DNA from: Vulcanimicrobiota bacterium | Lineage (GTDB): Bacteria; Vulcanimicrobiota; Vulcanimicrobiia; Vulcanimicrobiales; Vulcanimicrobiaceae | Assembly (NCBI GenBank): GCA_027459645.1 | Contig: DAIDHQ010000011.1 | Coordinates: 1 to 64,000, forward strand | Length of the DNA stretch: 64,000 bases | Direction: 5' to 3' | Shown here: piece by piece, positions 6,890 to 15,184 of the stretch | Numbering within the stretch: position 1 is the first letter of the stretch | Layout of the letters: every line of letters starts with the position of its first letter | Program-made: the position numbers and the translations under genes | The notes under the pieces: generated by a model | Told to the model about the DNA's origin: nothing | The model's input: the letters and a program-made list of their open reading frames with translations, nothing else | The model's database searches: none

Positions 6890-8293
6890 ATGACTGTTAT
6901 GACGAGTTCCCTACCCAACGCCGGGGGCGCCGTGCCGCGCGATCTCTGGCAAGCAGCGCTTGACACGCTGGAAACGCGCTTCCCGCGCCCCACGTACGAA
7001 CTATGGATCAAGCCGCTGCAAGCAATCTCTTTGGACGGTAACGAGCTGCTGCTCTCGGTCCCGCATAAGTTTGCGCGCGAATGGATCGAGAACCGCCTGA
7101 AGCCGACACTGAGCGACGGGATCGCCGACGCGTTCGGTGTTCCGCTCGATCTGCGTATTACCGTGGCGGACCTTCCGACAGCGCCTCCTTCGCCGGTACC
7201 GGTCAACGCGACGCAGTTCGCTCCCGCATCGGTTTCGGCCAGGATCGAGCCCACGCTGGCGAAGCCCGCGGTCTTGAATCCTCGTTACACGTTCCAGGAG
7301 TTCGTGACCGGCAACGGCAGCCGGTTTGCGCACGCAGCCGCAATCGCGGTCGCCTCCGCGCCGGCACGGGCCTATAACCCGCTCTTCCTGCATGGCGGCG
7401 TCGGCCTCGGGAAGACGCACCTGCTCCACGCGATCGGCAACAACGTGACGGCCGCGAATCCGAACGCTCGGGTGGAGTACGTCACCAGCGAGCAATTCAC
7501 CAATGCGTTTCTGCGCGCAGTCGAGCGCAGCACTGTCGCCGCATTCCGCGAACGCTATCGCGGCACAGACGTGCTGCTGATCGACGACATTCAGTTTCTC
7601 GCCGGGCGAGAGAGCACGCAAGAAGAGTTCTACCACACCTTCAACGCTCTCCATGAATCCGGCGCTCAAATCGTCATGTCTTCGGATCGTCCGCCGAAAG
7701 AGATCGCCACGCTCGAAGCTCGCCTTCGCTCGCGGTTCGAGTGGGGGCTGCAGGCCGACGTGCAGCGACCCGATCTCGAAACGCGCGAGGCGATTCTTCG
7801 GCGGAAGGCGCAGCCCGAGGAGGTCGCGATCCCGGAGGACGTGTTCGCCTTCATTGCGCGGGTGATCGCGACGAACGTGCGAGAGCTTGAAGGCGCCCTT
7901 ACACGCGTTATCGCCTACGCTTCTCTCACGAATGCTCCGATCACGCTCTCGCTTGCGACGGATACGCTAAAAGACTTGTGCAGTGCTGCGACGATGCAAC
8001 GCGTCACGATTCCTAGGATCAAAGAGACGGTCGCCGCAGCGCACGGAATTACGGTGCGCGAAATGGATAATGGCCGGCGCGACCAGCGCCTCGCCGCTCC
8101 ACGTCAAATAGCCATGTACCTGGCGACCGACCTTACGAATTACTCCCTACCACAGATTGCACGAGAGTTCGGCAAGAGGGACCACACCACGGTCATGTAC
8201 GCGCGCGACAAAATCAAAGATTGCATGACGCGCGACGAATCATACCGCAACAAGATTCGGCAGCTCGTTGCCGTGTGCCAGAGCGGCGGGTAA
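6890..8293 (+). CDS. dnaA: DnaA replication initiator (467 aa)
   Basis: All four DnaA domains are visible: domain I (LWQAALDTLETRFPRPTYELW), a linker, domain III AAA+ with Walker A GGVGLGKT (about 169-176), Walker B LLIDDIQF (about 229-236) and NVRELEGALTRV, and domain IV with the DnaA signature GKRDHTTVMYARDKI (about 428-442). Length is normal. In domain IV the usual KKRSR-type basic loop reads NGRRDQR, so box recognition may differ. CAGGAG precedes ATG 6890. Chromosomal dnaA normally sits next to dnaN; here it lies among small mobile-element genes, so it is probably the element's own initiator or a copy that influences the host. I saw no cluster of DnaA boxes nearby. Confidence 0.95.
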   Translation: MTVMTSSLPNAGGAVPRDLWQAALDTLETRFPRPTYELWIKPLQAISLDGNELLLSVPHKFAREWIENRLKPTLSDGIADAFGVPLDLRITVADLPTAPPSPVPVNATQFAPASVSARIEPTLAKPAVLNPRYTFQEFVTGNGSRFAHAAAIAVASAPARAYNPLFLHGGVGLGKTHLLHAIGNNVTAANPNARVEYVTSEQFTNAFLRAVERSTVAAFRERYRGTDVLLIDDIQFLAGRESTQEEFYHTFNALHESGAQIVMSSDRPPKEIATLEARLRSRFEWGLQADVQRPDLETREAILRRKAQPEEVAIPEDVFAFIARVIATNVRELEGALTRVIAYASLTNAPITLSLATDTLKDLCSAATMQRVTIPRIKETVAAAHGITVREMDNGRRDQRLAAPRQIAMYLATDLTNYSLPQIAREFGKRDHTTVMYARDKIKDCMTRDESYRNKIRQLVAVCQSGG

Positions 8294-8299
8294 ACGAGC

Positions 8300-8584
8300 A
8301 TGCACGCCTCACCGGATCATACCGTTCACGACCTAAAAGTATGGCCCGACTCGTTCGTCGCGATTGTTCGAGACGAGAAGACCTGCGAGGTCCGGCTCGA
8401 CGATCGGCAGTACGCAGTGGGCGACATACTACGCCTGCGCGAGTACGATCCGAAGACGCAGACGTACTCGGGGCGTGAAACAGCGCGTCGCGTGACACAC
8501 GTCCTCCGCGGCGGAGCTTTCGGGATCGACCCACGGTACGTCGTTTTGAGCCTTGGGCGCCTCACGGCCGCGGCGGCAGCGTGA
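8300..8584 (+). CDS. DUF3850 (ASCH/PUA-like) protein (94 aa)
   Basis: HDLKVWPDSFVAIVRDEKTCEVR, DRQYAVGDILRLREYDP, YSGRETARRVTHVL and the closing YVVLSLGR follow the DUF3850 pattern, a small ASCH/PUA-like barrel that may bind RNA or modified nucleotides. The family is common on phages and plasmids. The gene starts six bases after dnaA and overlaps the MazG-like gene in GTGA, so all three are probably co-transcribed. Confidence 0.8.
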   Translation: MHASPDHTVHDLKVWPDSFVAIVRDEKTCEVRLDDRQYAVGDILRLREYDPKTQTYSGRETARRVTHVLRGGAFGIDPRYVVLSLGRLTAAAAA

Positions 8585-8922
8585 GCGCATCGCCCAATCG
8601 GCCTGCGGCCGACACATGGTGGACCAGCGTCTACGAGCGTATTGCCTACTTGTCTGAGGCTGGCTTCCACCGAAAGAAGCGCATTCGTTTGCGCGATCTC
8701 ACGTTCGCACAGATGATGAACCACCTCCACGGCGAGGCGTGCGAGCTGTACGACGATCTCAGTGAAGACAAGCCCGAAGCCCTTTACGAGCTTGCGGACG
8801 TGCTCTGTATCGCGTTGCACGTTGCCGTTCGTAAGGGGTGGTCACTCGGCACTCTCGCGAGCGCCATGATGGAAAAACTCGACGCACGCTTCGACGTAGT
8901 CGTGGACGAGCCCGGCTTATGA
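8581..8922 (+). CDS. MazG-like nucleotide pyrophosphohydrolase (113 aa)
   Basis: GTG start. The core HGEACELYDDL followed by EALYELADVL gives the ExxE...ExxD metal-binding pattern of all-alpha NTP pyrophosphohydrolases, and the remaining helices (IALHVAVRKGWSLGTL) fit a MazG-like fold. Such enzymes hydrolyse (d)NTPs and could adjust nucleotide pools during replication. Overlaps on both sides put it in the dnaA transcript. Confidence 0.75.
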   Translation: MSASPNRPAADTWWTSVYERIAYLSEAGFHRKKRIRLRDLTFAQMMNHLHGEACELYDDLSEDKPEALYELADVLCIALHVAVRKGWSLGTLASAMMEKLDARFDVVVDEPGL

Positions 8923-10265
8923 CGCACTCGGCGACGAGCGCCTGGGAAGACTATCAAGCGACGATCGCCGCGGATCGGGAGCTGCGCGACTTCCCGCTCC
9001 CCGTCGTGCAGCTTCTTCGCTCGGTCGCACGCGCGCGCGGCCACGTCGAAGAGGACGTGGACGAGCACTCGCGTGCTTACCTCGTTCAGCTCATGCTTCA
9101 CGCCGCGCGGTTGGCATTTGGCGAAGCTGTAACGGTGTCGCCGTTCCAGCTTCCGAAGGGTCGCGTTGACCTCGCGATCTTCACGCCGCAAGCGGCGATC
9201 GGCGTGATCGCTTACGCGAGAGACGATCAATACAGCCTGCGCCAACTCAAGAAAGCTCCCGCGGCCGGCGGCTTCGACTATCTCCTCTGCGTCAACGGCT
9301 CGAATCACCGTCCCTACGGCGATCCCGTTCCGGCAGCCGCCGTGTTCTCGACCGATTGGGAAGATGGTGAGCTGGTGCTACAACGCCGGCGCCTCGATGA
9401 AGCGCCTTCGGTGTCGGAACATTGGAAGTCGGAGCGCAGCGCCGACGAGCTTCTGTCGCTCTTGCTCGAACGCGAGCGGCCGCGGGCGGACTCGCGCGCG
9501 TGCCTCACGGCAGCGGACGCGCGTCTCCTGCTTATGCAGGCCGCTCGTGCTCGCGGCGACCTTCGCCCGGACACGTCGGTGCTCATGGGGCACGAACTCG
9601 CCTCTGCTCTTGCAGACCATCTGCGTGCGGAGACGCCATTCCCGCGCGCCGTCTTCACCGAAGCCTGGCTCGGTAACTACGCGACTGACGGCGTAGCCGA
9701 TTGCGTTGTGACCACGCCCACAACGATAAGTGTCTTTGAAATCAAGGGCGACCGCGATTCGCCGACGCGCCTAGCTCGGCAGGTTAAGGCATACGATCGC
9801 GTTGGCAGCTTCTGCACGTTAGTCACGACGCGGCGACACCTCGCGAAGTATCGCGCGAAGGTGCCGACTCATTGGGGGTTGCTGGTCGCGTACCGCACCA
9901 CAGACGGCGAGATAGCGTTCGTGCGCAGACGTACCGCGAAGCGCAATCCGTTTCAAGATGCCTTCGGCGTCACGGAGCTAATGCGAACCGAGTCGCTGCA
10001 CGACGCCCTACGTTTTCTCGGCAGCAGCGTGCGACGCCGCGAAGTTTACACGATGCGTAAGTCGCTGAGCGAGGCCCTACCACTTCCCTTGGTCGTCGCG
10101 CTCGCCGCGCGCGCTTGGGGATTCCGTCAAGTCGGTTCACTTAACGCCCAAAACGACGCGTCGCCGTGGCCGACGCTGCAGGCGATTCTCGCGCCTTTTG
10201 CGCCGGTGCTGATCTCCGATCCGCTACCGCTTCCGCCGCTACCACTTCTCGAACTAGGAGCCTAG
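8919..10265 (+). CDS. PD-(D/E)XK nuclease-like protein, sce7726-type C-terminus (448 aa)
   Basis: ATG 8919 in an ATGA overlap. The C-terminal half has the sce7726-family pattern: VADCVV, then ISVFEIKGDRDS, RLARQVKAYDRV and LVTTRRHL, i.e. the D...ExK core of a restriction-endonuclease fold. The N-terminal half has a second, weaker candidate core (GRVDLAIF...GVIAYARDD). The arrangement suggests a duplicated nuclease fold, with only the C-terminal one clearly catalytic. A role in DNA processing or defence is possible; no partner gene is recognised. Confidence 0.7.
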   Translation: MTHSATSAWEDYQATIAADRELRDFPLPVVQLLRSVARARGHVEEDVDEHSRAYLVQLMLHAARLAFGEAVTVSPFQLPKGRVDLAIFTPQAAIGVIAYARDDQYSLRQLKKAPAAGGFDYLLCVNGSNHRPYGDPVPAAAVFSTDWEDGELVLQRRRLDEAPSVSEHWKSERSADELLSLLLERERPRADSRACLTAADARLLLMQAARARGDLRPDTSVLMGHELASALADHLRAETPFPRAVFTEAWLGNYATDGVADCVVTTPTTISVFEIKGDRDSPTRLARQVKAYDRVGSFCTLVTTRRHLAKYRAKVPTHWGLLVAYRTTDGEIAFVRRRTAKRNPFQDAFGVTELMRTESLHDALRFLGSSVRRREVYTMRKSLSEALPLPLVVALAARAWGFRQVGSLNAQNDASPWPTLQAILAPFAPVLISDPLPLPPLPLLELGA

Positions 10266-10266
10266 C

Positions 10267-11184
10267 ATGCACGACAAACGCATGACCTACAAGCGCGTCC
10301 TTCTCTGGCTGATCGACCACGACGATCCGAGCGAGATCGATCCGGCCATGATCCGGTTGTCGAGCGCCGTGGCGCTCGCTGAAATGATCTACGGGTACAC
10401 GCACAACATGCCCGATGCGATCGCTCGCGCGCGGCGCGAGAAGTACGATCGCGATCCCGCGTTTCGCTTTGCCGTCGATCGGCGCGCCAGCGCCAGCGTG
10501 CGCGCTCGCCGGGCGTCATGCAAGGCCCGAGCGGCGGGCCCGGCTGTGACGATCGCCGACGTGAAGCCTGGGCACCGCTACTCCGTGCGCGGCGACGTGG
10601 TGGACGTGATCGAGATCGTCGCCGGCGCGACACCTCGCGCGGCCCGCGTACGGTTCGTCTTACGCGAGAAGACGCGCCCGCGCGGCGCAATCGCGGTCGG
10701 CGATACCGGCGAGCTTGGAATCGTAAACTTCGTCTCGTGGGGCCGGCACCTCGGTAAGACACCGCCGGCGGCACGTCGTCACAAGGCCACCGCGATCGCG
10801 CAGCTCGTCGCAATCGGCATGCTCTTCTTCCCACACGTCGCCAGCGCTGCGACGTTGCCGAACGAACCGGGCGCTATCGCGACAACGGACACCGCGACGG
10901 TTGTGCAGCTCGGGCTACGCGTCGTAGCGTGCGCCCACGCGGCGAGGAGTGGTATGAAATCAAACGCGCGCTGTACGAGCGCGCCGGTCTTCCGCGCGGC
11001 CAGCGCTACGGCTACGTCGCCGATCATATCGTGCCGCTCGAACTTGGCGGCGCGCCCGCAGACTTGCGAAATCTCTGGCTGCAACCGTACAGCAAGTCAC
11101 ACGCGAAAGATCGCGTCGAAGACGAGCTGCATATTCTCGTGTGTGACGATCGCGAAAGCACCCCGACTTACTAGCCCCCGATAG
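10267..11184 (+). CDS. Hypothetical protein (up to 305 aa), possibly frameshifted
   Basis: ATG 10267 directly follows the nuclease-like gene. Residues 1-165 look like a real protein (LLWLIDHDDPSEIDPAM at the start, then a beta-rich domain with VKPGHRYSVRGDVVDVIE). Around 175-198 comes a signal-peptide-like run (AQLVAIGMLFFPHVASAA). Beyond about base 10910 the frame turns into Ser/Arg/Thr-rich sequence, while the neighbouring frame encodes an HNH nuclease (10929-11174). The true end is therefore probably earlier, or a frameshift joins the two. Confidence 0.5.
   Translation: MHDKRMTYKRVLLWLIDHDDPSEIDPAMIRLSSAVALAEMIYGYTHNMPDAIARARREKYDRDPAFRFAVDRRASASVRARRASCKARAAGPAVTIADVKPGHRYSVRGDVVDVIEIVAGATPRAARVRFVLREKTRPRGAIAVGDTGELGIVNFVSWGRHLGKTPPAARRHKATAIAQLVAIGMLFFPHVASAATLPNEPGAIATTDTATVVQLGLRVVACAHAARSGMKSNARCTSAPVFRAASATATSPIISCRSNLAARPQTCEISGCNRTASHTRKIASKTSCIFSCVTIAKAPRLTSPR
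10929..11174 (+). CDS. HNH endonuclease domain (81 aa), start uncertain
   Basis: This frame encodes EWYEIKRALYERAG, then YVADHIVPLELGG, DLRNLWLQPY and SHAKDRVEDELH: a standard HNH fold with the DH, the N of RNLW and the final H. The frame stays open well upstream of the GTG at 10929 but shows no good start or ribosome-binding site there. It overlaps the 10267 frame completely. The options are an independent short HNH gene, or the C-terminus of the 10267 product after a frameshift near 10910. Confidence 0.6.
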   Translation: MRPRGEEWYEIKRALYERAGLPRGQRYGYVADHIVPLELGGAPADLRNLWLQPYSKSHAKDRVEDELHILVCDDRESTPTY

Positions 11185-11193
11185 AGGAGCCGC

Positions 11194-11433
11194 GTGCGAT
11201 CGGGATTGATACGTTCGGTCATGGACAGCGACGCCGGCCGCGGCGTACCGGCTTGCGGCGGCTGCGGAAAGCGCGGCGTGTACGAGTGGCCCGTACCGGG
11301 CACGTCCAACGCCACGCTGGAGTTCGACATTCAGTGTCGGTACTGCCAACGCTCGATGACCGTCACCGGCGTCGGCACAACGGCGCGCGATCGCGCCGCA
11401 GCGCTTGCGAACGTCGAGCCGCCGACACGATAG
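11194..11433 (+). CDS. Zinc-ribbon protein (79 aa)
   Basis: GTG 11194 with GAGGAG just upstream. CGGCGKRG and CRYCQRS form a classic two-CxxC zinc ribbon, with VYEWPVPG and LEFDIQ between them, followed by a helix. It is the last plus-strand gene before a convergent terminator. Confidence 0.65.
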   Translation: MRSGLIRSVMDSDAGRGVPACGGCGKRGVYEWPVPGTSNATLEFDIQCRYCQRSMTVTGVGTTARDRAAALANVEPPTR

Positions 11434-11456
11434 CGGCCGGCACAAAGGCCGGCCGC
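11433..11456. terminator. Bidirectional stem-loop between convergent genes
   Basis: GCGGCCGGC (11433-11441) and GCCGGCCGC (11448-11456) form a perfect nine-pair stem with a six-base loop. It has no T tract on the plus side. It lies between the ends of the zinc-ribbon gene and the minus-strand GHKL gene. Confidence 0.55.
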
Positions 11457-11484
11457 ACGGGGATCTATGTGGGCCAGCGTTCTG

Positions 11485-12954
11485 TCACCCCTGTGGAGTA
11501 AAGAACGACGGCTCCGCGATCGCGCGAGCCGCAACTAGTCCAGCAAAACGTTCGACCGCTTTGTAGAATCCTTCGGCAAGGTGATTGCTCTCGTGCTCGT
11601 GCGCAAGCTCGTGTACCAGCAGCGACACGACGCGCGCGAGCCCCGCTTCGGTTTGCCATATCTCGAACCAGCGCGGGCCGAGCGTCTTCGCTGCGAACGT
11701 CACTTGCCCGCGGCCGTAGCACGCGGTGCAGCCGTCCGACAATTCCTCGACCATCATGACGCGTATGTCGCGCCCAACGAGTAGCTTGCCGATTCGCTTC
11801 GCGAGTGCCGCGACTTCACGCATGCTGCGCGTCCACGCGCTCGGATCGATTACGACCGCCGGTTCGCCGCCCTCGTGGTACGGCGTCGGCGTCGGAAACA
11901 CCACACCTGCAGCCGGCGCGACGCCGGCGGCGCGAATGTTCACCCACGCCTCTTTGCTGAATTGCCCACCGTGCAGCACGGCGTATCCGCTCGCGATTGC
12001 TTGCGAGTTGCTTTCGCGATCGGACGGATCGGCCGTCACGATCTTGTCACCGAAGCGCGTCTCCAGCACGCTCTTGACGGCTTCCGGCTTGGCCTCGGCG
12101 TCTTCGAGCGCGGCGGCGACCCAGGGCGCCGACGCTTTCTCCGCGTCGAGATCGTCGTGCAGCTCGTTCAAGAGCAGCGTTGCGAGTCGCCGATAGTACG
12201 CCGGCGTCACGTTGTCTCGATCTTGATTGAGCGGAACCTTCTGATTTACGGATACGCTGAACGGCAGGTCCGTCTCGACGACGGGAATCCCAAGCTCGTA
12301 GAGCCACGCCTGGCCTTCGGCCCGATGCACGTCGATCGTTGTGGCTCGCTGCGTCGATCGCAGGGCGCCTTCGGCGTCCGCGATGATCGTCGGCAAGGTC
12401 GCCGCGATCACACGCATCGGTTCCCGCGACGGCAACGCTTCACCGTTGAACGTCGTACGGATATTGCGCGGCGGCAGCAGCAGCCGCACGCGCTCTTGAA
12501 CGTCGGCCAGCTCCGCGGCCGTCATTCGGATCACGGCGTCGAACTTCGAGCCGACCGCGGTGCGCTTGCGCACCGATCGGCGCGTGCCGTCCGCGGCGAA
12601 TGCTACGCCGCCGGCGACGCTGTGGATCGTGGCCTCGTCGCAGAGCGCGAGGACCAGCTTCTCTCCAAGATTGAACCGCCCCCGTTTCGTCGCATCGGCC
12701 TTCTTCTTCGACTCCGCGAAGAGCGTGTACGCATGCCGGAGATCGGCGAAGCCCTCTGGCGCATCGTCGGTAACGACAAGCCGCGCTCGGCCGCGGCGCT
12801 CTTCCATCATCGTCAACGTCACCTCGACGTTGCTTGTCGATTCATCCCACGCGTTCTGCAGCAGCTCGAAGATTACGAAGGCTTTGCCTCGATGCTCGAT
12901 GAGCTTTTGCAACCCTACTTTGTCTACAGCGAACCACGTATTCGTTGTGGTCAT
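11485..12954 (-). CDS. GHKL ATPase fused to an HExxH zinc metalloprotease (489 aa)
   Basis: The N-terminal third has GHKL (Hsp90/MutL/histidine-kinase-type) ATP-binding boxes: VIFELLQNAWDE (N box), VVTDDAPEGF (G1-like) and KRGRFNLGEKLV (G2-like). The C-terminus has a zincin site, VSLLVHELAHEHESNH (His448, Glu449, His452, with a further His or Glu as possible third ligand). The middle is unassigned. It would be an ATP-gated protease, or an ATPase with a protease effector. A TATAAT box on the minus strand near 13015 is its likely promoter. It is a single-gene unit, as is common for defence or regulatory genes. The fusion is unfamiliar to me. Confidence 0.7.
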   Translation of the reverse strand: MTTTNTWFAVDKVGLQKLIEHRGKAFVIFELLQNAWDESTSNVEVTLTMMEERRGRARLVVTDDAPEGFADLRHAYTLFAESKKKADATKRGRFNLGEKLVLALCDEATIHSVAGGVAFAADGTRRSVRKRTAVGSKFDAVIRMTAAELADVQERVRLLLPPRNIRTTFNGEALPSREPMRVIAATLPTIIADAEGALRSTQRATTIDVHRAEGQAWLYELGIPVVETDLPFSVSVNQKVPLNQDRDNVTPAYYRRLATLLLNELHDDLDAEKASAPWVAAALEDAEAKPEAVKSVLETRFGDKIVTADPSDRESNSQAIASGYAVLHGGQFSKEAWVNIRAAGVAPAAGVVFPTPTPYHEGGEPAVVIDPSAWTRSMREVAALAKRIGKLLVGRDIRVMMVEELSDGCTACYGRGQVTFAAKTLGPRWFEIWQTEAGLARVVSLLVHELAHEHESNHLAEGFYKAVERFAGLVAARAIAEPSFFTPQG

Positions 12955-13218
12955 GTTCGTGTGTCACTCTCTTTCTTGCAGCGCGCGGTCGTGCGCGCCG
13001 TACCTCTCTATTATAATTTCGGAGTGACGAGAAACACGCAAAACGATGCGCTGGTGACGCGCAAACGCCCGTCCTGTCTAGCGGGAGTGTCAACTTGACT
13101 TACGATTTTATGCTGGCGCACGACGCATGTTCGCGCGGTCTTAAAACCTTCGTTGGTAAAATCCGTGCGGGAAAAATCTTTACAAAACTATACTTTGCGC
13201 TATTGCATGCAGATTGTC

Positions 13219-14697
13219 TTATGCGGACTCCAACAGTTCGATTAACTGCGACGTTCGCTGTACGTTGAACGCGTAGTGAACCTTGCCAACGTAGACCCGC
13301 ACCGTGTTCTCCGCGATCCCAAGTTCTTGCGCGATCTCTTTGCGCGTTAAACGACGCTCCAATAGCCGGAGCACCTGGTGCTCACGCGCACCGAGTCGCC
13401 GACGCGCCATGCTTAGACGCGCGAGCAGTCGCGCAAACGGGCTCTCTCCATACGGCGCAAGTGCAGTTTGCGCGCGATCGCGCCACACCGGATCGCCCGT
13501 CAGGCGCAGCAGGTGGATCGCCATGCGCCCGGCGCGCCAGCCGTACCCGATCGGATCGAATCGGTCGTATGCTGCCGTCGCTTCGGCGACGGAAAGATCG
13601 CTGTCTGAATCGTATGCCAGGGCGATAGCTTCGCCCACGAAGGCGCGCATGCGCGTGCCGTGCGCGAGTAAGTAGCGAGGTTCAAGATTGCCAGAGTGCG
13701 CCTTCGCCATATCGGCGTAGACGCGCGCGCGCGCCGGGTCAATGTCGGCGCCGACCTGCGCCATGTATGGCAGAAGCGTTATCGTTTCGTCACGAACATT
13801 CGCCCAATCAATCGTCTTCACGAGTTGATCCGCGAGTTCAAATGTTGCTTTCGGGGTCGCCCGGTCGCCAGCGAAGAGCGCAATGGTCGCTTGATCGAGA
13901 TACGCATACGACTGCAGCGACGGCGTTCTTGCGAGTGGAAGCGCCTTATACAAAAGCTGCATGGCGGGCTCGTAGAGGCTACGCAACGCTGATGCCCACG
14001 CCAACGATCGCAGAATATGAAAGTGCGCCGTTGCGAGGTCATCCGTCCACGCGATCTCGCGCTCGACCGTTTCCAGAAGTTCGGCTCCGCCGACGAGCGG
14101 CACTTCGCGGATGAGCGCTGCAAGCAGATACGCGGATGCGGACAGATACGGAATGTGATCGGGCGCCTCGCTGCGCAGCAGCTCGATCGAAGAACGCGTG
14201 AGTTGACCCTGCTCGATAAAATCTTCACGGGCGCTCGCGATGATACCGCGGAGATTTAGATAGAGCGCACGTAGCGCCGGGTCCGCCGGCGTGTGCGATC
14301 GCAGCCAATTATCGGCCACGCTATTTTGCCGTTGGTAGAACGCGAGCAGCGCGACGTAGTACACAACGTCGCCAAGCATGTCGCCGGCGTCTGCGAGCCG
14401 CGCCACGTCGAAGACTTCTTCTGCGCCGACACCGCGCAATTCAAGAACGCAGTCGCGCATGAGACGCGCGAGTGTACGCTGCCCCCCGGAGGCATCTTTG
14501 TGGACCGCGGCCTCACGTGCGTACGTCTCGCAAGCGGTGTAGTCGGCGACGTGAAGCGCAAGGCGGTACGCGAGGATGAGTTCAGCCGGAGATCGGGGCG
14601 CGCTCAGGGTTGTTCGCGCAGCAGAAATACGGCCGGCTCGATACTGCTCGACGGCCTGCGCGAGAACCGAATCCCTAGCGCCACCCATTTGTTCCAT
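13219..14697 (-). CDS. LuxR-family regulator with TPR-like sensor (492 aa)
   Basis: Residues 1-420 are a long run of paired helices of TPR/MalT-like type. The C-terminal 65 residues are a LuxR HTH: LGAREHQVLRLLERRLTRKE, IAQELGIAENTVRVYVGKV. There is no nucleotide-binding domain. TPR solenoids of this kind bind peptides or protein partners. The gene lies 94 bases after the secreted repeat-peptide gene on the same strand, with two direct repeats in the gap, so the peptide is a candidate ligand (inference). Confidence 0.85.
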   Translation of the reverse strand: MEQMGGARDSVLAQAVEQYRAGRISAARTTLSAPRSPAELILAYRLALHVADYTACETYAREAAVHKDASGGQRTLARLMRDCVLELRGVGAEEVFDVARLADAGDMLGDVVYYVALLAFYQRQNSVADNWLRSHTPADPALRALYLNLRGIIASAREDFIEQGQLTRSSIELLRSEAPDHIPYLSASAYLLAALIREVPLVGGAELLETVEREIAWTDDLATAHFHILRSLAWASALRSLYEPAMQLLYKALPLARTPSLQSYAYLDQATIALFAGDRATPKATFELADQLVKTIDWANVRDETITLLPYMAQVGADIDPARARVYADMAKAHSGNLEPRYLLAHGTRMRAFVGEAIALAYDSDSDLSVAEATAAYDRFDPIGYGWRAGRMAIHLLRLTGDPVWRDRAQTALAPYGESPFARLLARLSMARRRLGAREHQVLRLLERRLTRKEIAQELGIAENTVRVYVGKVHYAFNVQRTSQLIELLESA

Positions 14698-14744
14698 CGA
14701 CCTGGTATGTTGGCAGCTAAGGACTCGGCCCCCCGCTAGTCGGT

Positions 14745-14784
14745 TTACGCCTAGTACCCTTTTTGCTGGCGCTTACGCCTAGTA
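14745..14784. repeat. Direct repeat TTACGCCTAGTA, two copies 28 bp apart
   Basis: TTACGCCTAGTA occurs at 14745-14756 and 14773-14784, both in the gap between the peptide gene and the LuxR gene. The spacing is close to three helical turns, so a dimeric regulator could bind both copies on one face. It is a possible site for the LuxR protein itself. Confidence 0.55.
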
Positions 14785-14791
14785 AGTGGGG

Positions 14792-14989
14792 TCACTTGCC
14801 GGTCGTGGTGCCGGTGTCGGCGGCCGCCGTGCTGAGTTGGTTCTTCCCGGTGGTCGTGCCGGTATCCGCGGCCGTCATGAGCTGGCATTTGCCTGTGGTG
14901 GTGCCGGTGTCGCAAGCGGGCTGTGCCCCGGAAAAGGCTCCGAGTTGACTCGAAAGACCGAGGAACAGGGAGAGAAGCAAAGACAGCAT
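14792..14989 (-). CDS. Secreted small peptide with three tandem repeats (65 aa)
   Basis: The ATG (complement of 14987-14989) follows AAAGGAG on the minus strand, a strong ribosome-binding site. The product starts with a hydrophobic signal segment (MLSLLLSLFLGLSSQLGAF), then three copies of a 15-16 residue unit: DTGTTTGKCQLMTAA, DTGTTTGKNQLSTAAA and DTGTTTGK. The layout (signal plus repeated identical cores) resembles multi-copy pheromone or peptide precursors. It is encoded directly upstream of a TPR-LuxR regulator. Processing and activity are inference; a cell-surface repeat peptide is the alternative. Confidence 0.6.
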   Translation of the reverse strand: MLSLLLSLFLGLSSQLGAFSGAQPACDTGTTTGKCQLMTAADTGTTTGKNQLSTAAADTGTTTGK

Positions 14990-15184
14990 TGGAAAGGGCT
15001 CCTTTCAAGAGCTGTGGAGGGGTCGGCGAACAGTGGCGCCTGAAAGGGTCCTACCCCGCCCCGTGCGCGGAAGCCTCGCGCGCTAGTCGCGGCGCGACTA
15101 TGCGAACGTCGTACTGCCCGGGTGAACGGGACTAGTGAAGAAATAGTAGGGCTACACTCAAGACCGGCCCCGTACGATAGGGGC

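Noticed and set aside
11875-13098. Plus-strand open frame of 407 codons
   Set aside because: Antisense to the GHKL/zincin gene; no motif and Arg/His-rich composition.
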